Below the pieces are notes generated by a model. That model saw nothing but the letters and a program-made list of their open reading frames with translations, did no database searches and had not been told where the DNA came from. Below are positions 35,173 to 44,228 of a stretch of 64,000 nucleotides of DNA, piece after piece. How positions within the stretch are numbered: the first letter of the stretch is position 1; every line of letters starts with the position of its first letter. Source of the DNA: Saccharopolyspora soli (lineage in GTDB: Bacteria; Actinomycetota; Actinomycetes; Mycobacteriales; Pseudonocardiaceae); assembly GCF_022678645.1 (NCBI RefSeq), contig NZ_JALBWV010000009.1, positions 62,001-126,000 of the forward strand. Direction: 5' to 3'. The translations under genes were made by a program, and so were the position numbers.

Positions 35173-36573
35173 TCAGCTGTCCGGGTCGCCGAAGACCTTG
35201 CCCGGGTTGAAGATTCCCGCCGGGTCGAGGGCGTTCTTGACCGCGTGGTGCATGCCGATCACGGCCTGGCTCAGCTCGGCGTGCAGGCCCTTGCGCTTGA
35301 GCAAGCCAACGCCGTGCTCGCCGGTCACCGTGCCGCCCAAGGCGATGGCGTCGCCGACGATGTCGTCGAAGGCGCGCTCCGCTCGCGACCTGGCTTCCTC
35401 GTCGCCGGGTGGGGTGATGATCAGCGGGTGCAGGTTGCCGTCTCCGGCATGCGCGATGTTGGCGATCTGGGTGTTGTGGCGCTGCGCCGCGGCCTCGATG
35501 CGGCCCAGCATCTCCGGCACCTTCGCGCGCGGCACGCAGACGTCTTCGGTGAGCACCGGTCCAAGCCGTTCCAGCGCGGGATAGGCCAGCCGACGCGCCG
35601 CGAACAGCGCGTCGGCCTCGTGCTCGTCGGTGGAGCGGGCGCTCCAGGTCGCGCCTGCTTCGTCGAAGCAGCGCACCAGCGTGTCGACTTCCTGCTCCCC
35701 CGCCGCGCCCGGTGTGTCCGACCTGCCGAGCAGCAACACGTTCGCCTCGGCGCTGAGGCCCATGTTCTTCCACTCGTCGACCGCCTCCAGGCAGTGCCGG
35801 TCGAGCAGTTCCAGGGCCGACGGCACCACCCCGGCCGCGGCGACAGCGGCCACCGCTTCCCCGGCGGCTACGAGGGTGTCGAAGTAACCGACCACGGTGC
35901 GTTCCGGGGCGCGCAGTCCGGGCAGCAGCTTGACGGTGACCTCGGTGATCACGCCCAGCGTGCCCTCGGAGCCGACGAACAGCCCGCACAGGTCGTAGCC
36001 AGCGACTCCCTTCGCGGTGCGCCGCCCCAGCCGCACGACCTCGCCGCTACCGACGACGGCCTGCACGCCGAGCACGTAGTCACGGGTCACGCCGTACTTC
36101 ACGCAGCACACGCCACCGGCGTTGGTGGCGACGTTGCCGCCGATGGTCGACCACGGCGAGCTGGCCGGGTCCGGTGGGTACCAGGCACCCTGCTCGCGGC
36201 AGGCGGCGCGCAGATCGTCGTTGACCACGCCCGGCTGCACCACGGCCAACTGCTCACGCGGATTGATCTCGAGGATCTGGTTCATCGCCTCGAAGGAGAT
36301 CAGCACGCAGCCGTCGATCGCGTTCGCGCCACCGGACAAGCCGGTCCCCGCGCCGCGCGGAACAACGGGCACCCCGAGTTCGGCGCAGATCCGCACCGCG
36401 GCGACGACCTCATCGGTGCTGGCCGGGCGCACCACCGCGAGCGGTTTGCCGTAGGGCGCCCATTCGGCGTCGTCGTGGGCGAAGCGGGCGACCGAGTCGG
36501 GATCGGTGAGCAGCACCGGCCCCGGCAGTTCCGCCCGCAGCGCCGCGAGTGCTCGTTCCGCCATGCCCGACAT
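35173..36573 (-). CDS. FAD-linked oxidase (GlcD/D-2-hydroxyglutarate dehydrogenase-like), second copy
   Basis: 466 residues with PRGAGTGLSGGANAIDGC, STIGGNVATNAGGVCCVKYGV and C-terminal IAHAGDGNLHP plus GGTVTGEHGVGLLKRKGL, i.e. the full FAD_binding_4 and FAD_oxidase_C layout. ATG 36573 is preceded by GGAGGGCGAC. A second in-frame ATG at 36648 also has GGAGG but adds a non-homologous 25-residue extension and lies at a palindrome. Paralogue of 9964-11355. Position beside the E1 gene allows a role in oxidising a 2-hydroxy acid such as D-2-hydroxyglutarate or lactate; this is inference only. Confidence 0.9.
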   Translation of the reverse strand: MSGMAERALAALRAELPGPVLLTDPDSVARFAHDDAEWAPYGKPLAVVRPASTDEVVAAVRICAELGVPVVPRGAGTGLSGGANAIDGCVLISFEAMNQILEINPREQLAVVQPGVVNDDLRAACREQGAWYPPDPASSPWSTIGGNVATNAGGVCCVKYGVTRDYVLGVQAVVGSGEVVRLGRRTAKGVAGYDLCGLFVGSEGTLGVITEVTVKLLPGLRAPERTVVGYFDTLVAAGEAVAAVAAAGVVPSALELLDRHCLEAVDEWKNMGLSAEANVLLLGRSDTPGAAGEQEVDTLVRCFDEAGATWSARSTDEHEADALFAARRLAYPALERLGPVLTEDVCVPRAKVPEMLGRIEAAAQRHNTQIANIAHAGDGNLHPLIITPPGDEEARSRAERAFDDIVGDAIALGGTVTGEHGVGLLKRKGLHAELSQAVIGMHHAVKNALDPAGIFNPGKVFGDPDS

Positions 36574-36616
36574 GTCGCCCTCCGTGTCTTGCGGGACACC
36601 CGCACCCGGTCGGCTT

Positions 36617-36650
36617 TCATGAGCGAGGGAACAGCAATTTTCGCTCATGA
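36617..36650. promoter_or_regulatory. 10-bp inverted repeat upstream of the FAD-linked oxidase
   Basis: TCATGAGCGA (36617-36626) and TCGCTCATGA (36641-36650) are exact inverses around 14 nt. It could be an operator or an mRNA hairpin. It contains the alternative ATG at 36648 and would mask it. It lies in the 137-nt space between the oxidase and the first carboxylesterase, where no other gene fits. Confidence 0.4.
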
Positions 36651-36710
36651 CGCCTCCGTCCGCTCCGCCCCCCACGTTAACCAAACGGCAGGACGCGAGT
36701 TCCGGGGGTG

Positions 36711-38168
36711 CTACGCCGGGAAGTGGTGTTCCCAGATCTCGCGGGAAGCCTTGATCGGATCGGCGGCCACCGTGGGCGGGACGTTCCAGATCCGGGTTTG
36801 GCGGTCGGCCATCGAATAGGCGGGCCAACCCGGATCACCGGTTGCGGCGAAAGCCACCCACGCCTCGCGCAGCTCGCTCGACAGGCGCTCGAAGTCGGGC
36901 GGAACCTCGTCGCCGAACATCGGTTGGCCGACCCCGCTTTCGGCGACGCCGAAGGTGAACGGCACGTCCAACCCGTGGCAGGCCCCGAAAGCGCCATCGC
37001 GCACCGGGCTCGGCCAGGTGAACTCGTAGGCATAGCTGCGACCGCCCCCGGTGGCATGCCCTTCGGCGCACCACAGCGACGGCATCCGGAACAGCTGATC
37101 GCTGAGCATCAGCGTGTACAGATCCGCGTCCGCGATTCCCGAGTATCCGGACCGGTAGTCGTCCACCACCGACGCCGCCAGTCGCAGGTCCCGCGCGAGC
37201 GCGGCCGGATCAAGGACCCCCACGGGCAAGTCCAATGTCCACAGTCGACACTCGTCGGCGTTGAACCCGCTGATGAGATCCACCCCTCGGCCCATGCCGC
37301 TGCGCAGCGCGGCCCACGGCAGGTCGTCGAGCACCTCTCCGTCGAGGACCACCGCGTACGGCGTGGGATTCGTCCACGCCGAGCGGTTCTGGCTCATCTC
37401 CGCCATCACAGCCAGTTGCGCCGCGTGTACCGCTTCGGACGGCAGCGTCCCGAGCGCCTCGGCCGTCGCGGCAACGCCCAGTTGGCCAGTGATCAGCTCA
37501 CCGAGCTTGCGGGCTTCGTCCTCGTCGCAGAACAGCGAACCGACGCTCTGCGCGATGCCACGCCGAAACAGGCCCTGCCGGGCGGATCCGCCGACCAGCG
37601 TCACCACTGAGGTCGCCCCGGACGACTCGCCGAAGATCGTCACGTTGTCCGGGTCACCGCCGAACGCGCTGATGTTGTCGCGCACCCAGCGCAACGCGGC
37701 GAGCTGGTCCAGGACGCCGCGATTCGCCGGAGCGTCCGAAACCCAGCCGAAACCCTCGTAGCCGACCCGGTAGTTCACCGTCACGAGCACCACGCCGGAA
37801 CTCGCCAGCAGCGACCCGTCGAAGGTCGGGCTGTCGCTGGTCCCACCCAGGTACGTGCCACCGTGGATCCAGACCATCACCGGCAGCCCGCCGCCGAGAT
37901 CCGGCGTCGACACGTTGACGCTGAGGCAGTCGGTGCTGTCACCGGGCTGCCACGGCGACGGGATGCCCGGCACCATCGCGGGTTGCGGCACCGACGCGCT
38001 GGAAGCCGAGGCGTCCCGCACCCCGTCCCAAGAATCCGGGGCCACCGGCGCCTGGAACCGACGAGGCCCGTCCAACGGCGCGGCATACGGAATCCCCTTG
38101 AACACGAAGACACCACCGCTGGTGGTGCCACGCACCGCGCCGTTACCAGTCCGCACCAAAAGATCCAT
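36711..38168 (-). CDS. Type-B carboxylesterase, tandem copy 1
   Basis: 485 residues of the COesterase family. It has the N-terminal GxxxGxxxFKGIPYA signature, the oxyanion segment VMVWIHGGTY, the nucleophile elbow GESSGATS (Ser ~181), a candidate acidic residue in GFNADE and the His in GACHGLDVPF. No signal peptide, so probably cytosolic. ATG 38168 is the likely start; the open frame extends upstream through the end of the neighbouring esterase but without homology. It is closely similar along its entire length to 38260-39717, and equally long, so the pair arose by tandem duplication. The nucleophile neighbour differs (GESSG here, GESAG there). Substrates are unknown esters, perhaps lipids given the adjacent acyltransferase. 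Confidence 0.92.
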   Translation of the reverse strand: MDLLVRTGNGAVRGTTSGGVFVFKGIPYAAPLDGPRRFQAPVAPDSWDGVRDASASSASVPQPAMVPGIPSPWQPGDSTDCLSVNVSTPDLGGGLPVMVWIHGGTYLGGTSDSPTFDGSLLASSGVVLVTVNYRVGYEGFGWVSDAPANRGVLDQLAALRWVRDNISAFGGDPDNVTIFGESSGATSVVTLVGGSARQGLFRRGIAQSVGSLFCDEDEARKLGELITGQLGVAATAEALGTLPSEAVHAAQLAVMAEMSQNRSAWTNPTPYAVVLDGEVLDDLPWAALRSGMGRGVDLISGFNADECRLWTLDLPVGVLDPAALARDLRLAASVVDDYRSGYSGIADADLYTLMLSDQLFRMPSLWCAEGHATGGGRSYAYEFTWPSPVRDGAFGACHGLDVPFTFGVAESGVGQPMFGDEVPPDFERLSSELREAWVAFAATGDPGWPAYSMADRQTRIWNVPPTVAADPIKASREIWEHHFPA

Positions 38169-38259
38169 GCCGCCATACAACCATGCTGGCGGGCGATTTG
38201 TCGGGTTGCTTCCCGATGTTGGGAACGCGCGGATGAGCGCTTCGCCGGTCCTCGATCCG

Positions 38260-39717
38260 TCACGCCGGGAGGTAGCGCTGCCAAATCTCGCGGGATGGCT
38301 TGATCGTGTCCGCGACGACCGTGGCAGGCACGTTCCACACCCGCGTCCGGCGCTCAGCGGCGGTGTAAGCGGGCCAGCCCGGATCGCCGGTGGCGGCGAA
38401 GGAGGTCCACGCCTTGCGCAGTTCCGCCGACAGGACCGCGAAGTCCGGTGGCACCTCGGCGCCGAACATCGGCTGGGTGAGCTCGCTCTCGGCCACACCG
38501 AAGGTGAACGGCACATCCAACCCGTGGCAGGCTCCCAGCGCGCCGTCACGTGCCGGGCTCGGCCAGGCGAACTCGTACAGGTAGCTGCGGCCACCGGCTT
38601 CGGCGTGGCCCTCGGCGCACCACGCCGCGGGAATCCGGAACAACTGGTCGGTCAGCAGCAGGGTGTGCAGATCCGCGTCGGAGATGCCCGAGTACCGGGT
38701 GCGGTATTCGTCGAGCACCGACGGCTCCAACCGCAGCCCGCGCGCCATCTCGGCGGGGTCCCGCTGCTCCGCCGGGAGGTCCGCGGTGAACAGCTTGCCC
38801 TCGTCGGTGTTGAAACCGCTGATCAGATCCACGCCGCGACCGGCACCGGAACGCAGCGCCACCCACGGCAGGTCGGCGAGCACGTCGCCGTCGAGGACCA
38901 CCCCGTACGGTGTGGAGTTGGTCCACGCCGAGCGGTTCTGACCGATCTCCACCATCGCGGACACCTGCGCGCCGTGGAACACCTCCGGCGGCAGCGCGCC
39001 CAATCCTTCGGCGGTGGTCGGAGCGCCGAGTTGGCCGGTGATCAGATCGCCGATCTTGCGAGCCTCGTCCTCGTCGCAGAACAGCGAACCGATGCTCTGC
39101 GCGATGCCGCGGCGGAACAACCCAGCTCGGGCCGAGCCGCCGACCAGCACGCCCACCGAGGTGCCACCGGCCGACTCGCCGAAGATCGTCACGTTGTCCG
39201 GATCGCCGCCGAACGAGGTGATGTTGTCGCGCACCCACCGCAGCGCGGCCAACTGGTCCAGGATGCCGCGGTTGGCCGGTGCGTCGGACACCCAGCCGAA
39301 ACCCTCGTAGCCGACCCGGTAGTTCACCGTCACCACGACCACGCCGGAACTCGCCAGCAGCGATCCGTCGTAGGCCGGGCTGTCGCTGCCGCCAGCCATG
39401 AACGCGCCGCCGTGGATCCAGACCATTACCGGCAGTCCGCCGCCGCGGTCCGGAGTCCACACGTTGACGCTGAGGCAGTCGGTGCTGTCGCCGGGCTGCC
39501 ACAAGCTCGGCAGGCCCAGCCCCATCGCGGGCTGCGGCACCGACGCGCTGAACGCCGACGCGTCCCGCACGCCCTCCCACCGCTGCGGTGCCACCGGCGC
39601 CTGGAACCGGCGCGGGCCGTCCAACGGCGCCGCGTACGGAATTCCCTTGAAAACGCTCACTTCACCATCGGCGGCGCCCCGCACCGCGCCGTACTCGGTC
39701 CGCACCACTAGATCCAT
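38260..39717 (-). CDS. Type-B carboxylesterase, tandem copy 2
   Basis: 485 residues with VMVWIHGGAF, nucleophile GESAGGTS (Ser ~181), GFNTDEG and GACHGLDVPF, all expected of the family. ATG 39717 matches the start of copy 1. An alternative in-frame GTG at 39777 would overlap the upstream wax ester synthase stop as GTGA, adding 20 residues, and the segment WLYGG just before ATG 39717 is also conserved upstream of copy 1. The longer, coupled form is therefore a real possibility. The gene follows the acyltransferase in the same direction, so the esterases and acyltransferase probably form one operon for making and remodelling storage or membrane esters. Confidence 0.92.
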   Translation of the reverse strand: MDLVVRTEYGAVRGAADGEVSVFKGIPYAAPLDGPRRFQAPVAPQRWEGVRDASAFSASVPQPAMGLGLPSLWQPGDSTDCLSVNVWTPDRGGGLPVMVWIHGGAFMAGGSDSPAYDGSLLASSGVVVVTVNYRVGYEGFGWVSDAPANRGILDQLAALRWVRDNITSFGGDPDNVTIFGESAGGTSVGVLVGGSARAGLFRRGIAQSIGSLFCDEDEARKIGDLITGQLGAPTTAEGLGALPPEVFHGAQVSAMVEIGQNRSAWTNSTPYGVVLDGDVLADLPWVALRSGAGRGVDLISGFNTDEGKLFTADLPAEQRDPAEMARGLRLEPSVLDEYRTRYSGISDADLHTLLLTDQLFRIPAAWCAEGHAEAGGRSYLYEFAWPSPARDGALGACHGLDVPFTFGVAESELTQPMFGAEVPPDFAVLSAELRKAWTSFAATGDPGWPAYTAAERRTRVWNVPATVVADTIKPSREIWQRYLPA

Positions 39718-39773
39718 GCCGCCATACAACCACCAAAACCGCGGCCGTGTCGGGCGTAATCGGTCGGGCATGT

Positions 39774-41117
39774 TCACGACCGGTCGTCGAGTTCGGCGAC
39801 CGCCAGCGGCAGCGCCTCGCTGAGCTTCTCCAAGTCCGGTAGCGCGGCACGGTTGGCCTGCACGCCGACGTGCACGGTGTCGCGGAACTGCGACACGGCG
39901 ACGGCCAACGCGTGCCCTACCGCCAACGGGGCCACCGGGTAGACCTCGGCCAACTCCGCCCCGGCCAGCGCTGCTGGGAAGGCTGGCAGCGGCACGTTCG
40001 TGATCACCGTGTCGAACAGCAGCGCCGCGCCCTGACCGGCCAGCGGGGTGGCCACCTGGTGCACGATCTGCGGCACCCGACCGGCCAGCACCGGGAAAGC
40101 ACCGGGACCGCGCAGCGGACCCGCGCTCTTGTTGCAGCCCATCGACGCCCGGATCGCGCGCAACCGCGCGACCGGATCCGGCTCACCCACCGGCAGATCG
40201 CACAGATAACCCGACAGCTGGTTGTTCCCGCGCGTGCCGTTGCCGCCGCGGCGGCGGCACACCGGGATCAGCGCCCGCGCCGGCAAGTCCTCGACGGGAT
40301 GTCCGCGGGCGCTCAGCCAGCGGCGCAACGCCCCGGCGAGCACCGCGAGCATCACGTCGTTGGTGGTGCCGCCATGGCGGGCGCGGATCCGGCGCAGATC
40401 GGCGAGATCGATCGGGATCAACGCCACCCGCCGCGCCATCGAGGACGCGGCGCGCAGCGGGGAATCCGGCATCGGCACCCGCATGTTGCGCAGCACCGAC
40501 GAAGCGATGACCAGCGACTCACCAGATTTGGACAGCGTCCCGCGCACCGTGTCGACCAACTGCTGCGGACTCCGGAACATCTCCAGCGCACCGCCGAGCG
40601 GGTTGCGCGGCACCTCCGGCCGCGCCTCGGCGGCGGGACCCGGCGCGAAACCGTCGAGCAGGCCCAGACCGATCTCGACGGCGTCCCGGCCGTCGGCCAA
40701 CGCGTGGTGGAACTTCACCAGCACCGCGAACCGATCCCCGTCCAGCCCGGTGATCAGGTGCAGTTCCCAGAGCGGCCGACGCCGGTCCAGCGGGTCCGCG
40801 AGCAACTCCGCGACCAGCGCGGCCAGCTCTTCGCGACCGCCTGGTGAGGGCACCTGGTGGCGGTGCACGTGCCGCGCGGCGTCGAAGTCCGGCGCTTCCG
40901 CCCAATGGGCCTGGCCAGGCAGCCACGACTGGGCGAGCCGCAGCCGCAACCTGGCGATGCGCTGGGCCCGCTCCGCCAGCAGTCCCGCCAGCCGGACCGG
41001 ATCCACCGGCTCCGTCGGGTGGAACACCGCTACCGCACCGACGTGCATCGGCGCGGTGTCCTGCTCCAGGCACAGGAACGCCCAGTCGAGCGCGCTGACC
41101 TCGCATGTCGTCGCCAT
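39774..41117 (-). CDS. Wax ester synthase/diacylglycerol acyltransferase (WS/DGAT)
   Basis: 447 residues, the usual length. The catalytic HHxxxDG motif is H137-H138...D142-G143. The family PLW motif lies at RRPLWELHLI (~114-123) and the C-terminal ND motif at GGTTNDVMLAVL. The enzyme transfers acyl groups from acyl-CoA to diacylglycerol or fatty alcohols, giving triacylglycerol or wax esters at the membrane or lipid bodies. The ATG 41117 follows GGTGAGGTG. Most actinomycetes have several such genes. It heads a minus-strand group with the two esterases. Confidence 0.93.
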   Translation of the reverse strand: MATTCEVSALDWAFLCLEQDTAPMHVGAVAVFHPTEPVDPVRLAGLLAERAQRIARLRLRLAQSWLPGQAHWAEAPDFDAARHVHRHQVPSPGGREELAALVAELLADPLDRRRPLWELHLITGLDGDRFAVLVKFHHALADGRDAVEIGLGLLDGFAPGPAAEARPEVPRNPLGGALEMFRSPQQLVDTVRGTLSKSGESLVIASSVLRNMRVPMPDSPLRAASSMARRVALIPIDLADLRRIRARHGGTTNDVMLAVLAGALRRWLSARGHPVEDLPARALIPVCRRRGGNGTRGNNQLSGYLCDLPVGEPDPVARLRAIRASMGCNKSAGPLRGPGAFPVLAGRVPQIVHQVATPLAGQGAALLFDTVITNVPLPAFPAALAGAELAEVYPVAPLAVGHALAVAVSQFRDTVHVGVQANRAALPDLEKLSEALPLAVAELDDRS

Positions 41118-41742
41118 CGCCGCACCTCACCGCACGAATTCGGGAATGTTGCCGGAACAATTAGGTAATTCGCAATTTTGGTCAGCCGGGTTACGAAGCG
41201 GTTTCCGATTCCGAAACCCCTAGCGATCGGCAGATCCAGGCGGTGAGCTGATCACCGAGCGGCTCGAATGATCGCCCGGCGGAGGTGGAAAGGAATTCGT
41301 TTTCCACTGGCGGGTCTGCGAGTCTGGGCAACGCTGGCGGCAACAGCACTGACGTGGTCCTTCCGGTCGCGGGGCGGCACTCGACGGCGCATTTTTCCGG
41401 GCCGGTTTGATCCAGTGCACCGTCGCACCTGGAGACGCGACAATAGTCCGAAATGAACTTCGGGGAACACTTGGAGCGCGCGTCGGCCCTAGCGAAAAAG
41501 TGGAACATCGAGTACCGGCGCACGCAACCCAGCCGGGCCCCGGAGCGGACATTGATCACTGCGGTGGGTGCCAATTCGCCGCGCCCGCCTCACCCACAAG
41601 CATGCAACGCGACCGAACGGCGCGTTCCCGGTGAGCGGATCGATGACACCGCGCACAAGCCGGACCGGAACCCGGAGCCTCGGTGCGTGACCAACCTCAC
41701 TCGGAATGCCGAACCCGGCGAGGGTCGGCCAACCCCGGTACG
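41118..41742. other. Intergenic region without a supported gene
   Basis: About 625 nt between the acyltransferase start and the terminator of the methyl-cycle operon. An AT-richer block at about 41160-41185 probably holds the acyltransferase promoter. Open frames exist on both strands (for example 41191-41574 minus and 41453 onward plus), but the plus one runs through the operon terminator and neither has a convincing ribosome site or the strong third-position GC of real genes here. I therefore report no gene. Confidence 0.5.
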
Positions 41743-41788
41743 CGAAACCCCGCCGCCCCAGGCCATCGCTGGGGGCGGCGGGGTTTCG
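41743..41788 (-). terminator. 17-bp perfect hairpin, terminator of the betaine/methyl-cycle operon
   Basis: CGAAACCCCGCCGCCCC (41743-41759) pairs with 41772-41788 around a 12-nt loop. It begins 10 nt after the metF stop. Read on the minus strand the stem ends in GGGGTTTCG. It marks the end of the six-gene operon. Confidence 0.85.
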
Positions 41789-41797
41789 GTCCCGACG

Positions 41798-42691
41798 TCA
41801 GGCGGCCTTCAGGACGCCATCGGCCAACCCGAGGTTGGCCACCACCTCGCGGGTCGCCTTGGCCCGGTTGAGGCTGTAGAAGTGCAGCGCCGGTACGCCT
41901 TCGGCGATCAGCTTCTCGCAGAGCCGGGTGGTGAGCTCCAGCCCGGCCGCCCGGAACCCGGCCGCGTCCTCGCGCAGCGGATCCAGCACCGCCGACACCT
42001 CATCCGGAATCGTCATGTTGCTCAGCTGCGTGGTCATGCCCAGCACCCGCGGCGTGGTGATCGGCATGATCCCCGGCAGCAGCGGCTGGTGGCAGCCCCG
42101 CTGCGCCAGCCGGTCCCGCAGCCGCAGGAAGTACTCCGGCTGCAGGAACATCTGCGCCACCGAGAAGTCCGCCCCGGCCCGCAGCTTGTTGACCATGTGC
42201 CGGATGTCGGACTCCAGGTCCGGCGAACGCGGGTGCATGTGCGGGAACGCCGCGACGCCCACGCTGAAGTCACCGCACTCGCGCACCAGCCGGACCAGTT
42301 CCTCGGCGTAGGTGATGCCCTCCGGATGAGGAATCCACTCGCCCATCGGGTCGCCCGGCGGATCTCCGCGGATCGCCAGCACGTTGCGGATGCCTTCGGC
42401 CGCGTACGAACCGATGACGTGCCGCAGTTCGGCGATCGAGTGGTTCACCCCGGTCAGATGCGCCACCGGCACCAGGGTGGTGTCGCTGGCGATCCGACCG
42501 GTGGTGCGCACCGTGCGGTCTCGGCTGGACCCGCCCGCGCCGTAGGTCACCGACACGTAGGCCGGGTCCAGCGGCTCCAGCTCCCGGATGGCCCGCCACA
42601 GCTGGCGTTCCTCTTCGTCGGACTTCGGCGGGAAGAACTCCACCGAGAACACCGTCTGTCCGGGGCGCAGCCGGTCGATGACCCGAGTCAT
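41798..42691 (-). CDS. metF: 5,10-methylenetetrahydrofolate reductase
   Basis: 297 residues, normal for bacterial MetF. VEFFPPKSDEE at the N-terminus carries the catalytic Glu, and VSVTYGAGGSSRDRT and NVLAIRGDPPGD are family signatures of this FAD TIM barrel. The enzyme makes 5-methyl-THF, the methyl source for MetH. ATG 42691 follows AAGGAG. It is the last gene of the operon, 29 nt after ahcY, and is followed by a strong terminator. Its presence shows that the operon supplies one-carbon units as well as recycling products. Confidence 0.97.
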   Translation of the reverse strand: MTRVIDRLRPGQTVFSVEFFPPKSDEEERQLWRAIRELEPLDPAYVSVTYGAGGSSRDRTVRTTGRIASDTTLVPVAHLTGVNHSIAELRHVIGSYAAEGIRNVLAIRGDPPGDPMGEWIPHPEGITYAEELVRLVRECGDFSVGVAAFPHMHPRSPDLESDIRHMVNKLRAGADFSVAQMFLQPEYFLRLRDRLAQRGCHQPLLPGIMPITTPRVLGMTTQLSNMTIPDEVSAVLDPLREDAAGFRAAGLELTTRLCEKLIAEGVPALHFYSLNRAKATREVVANLGLADGVLKAA

Positions 42692-42720
42692 GCCTGGTCT
42701 CCTTCTCAACGAGAAATCGA

Positions 42721-44178
<1,458 letters not shown>

Positions 44179-44228
44179 GGTTTCCTTTCTAGTTTCCCCA
44201 TCTGGTTACGGGTGTCGGACCAGCGGTA

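Noticed and set aside
41191..41574. Minus-strand ORF of up to 127 codons upstream of the acyltransferase
   Set aside because: No good ribosome site, third-position GC lower than true genes here, and no recognisable motif. It remains a weak possibility.
41453..41797. Plus-strand ORF beginning MNFGEHLERASALAKKW
   Set aside because: It continues straight through the operon terminator and into metF antisense, and becomes low complexity.
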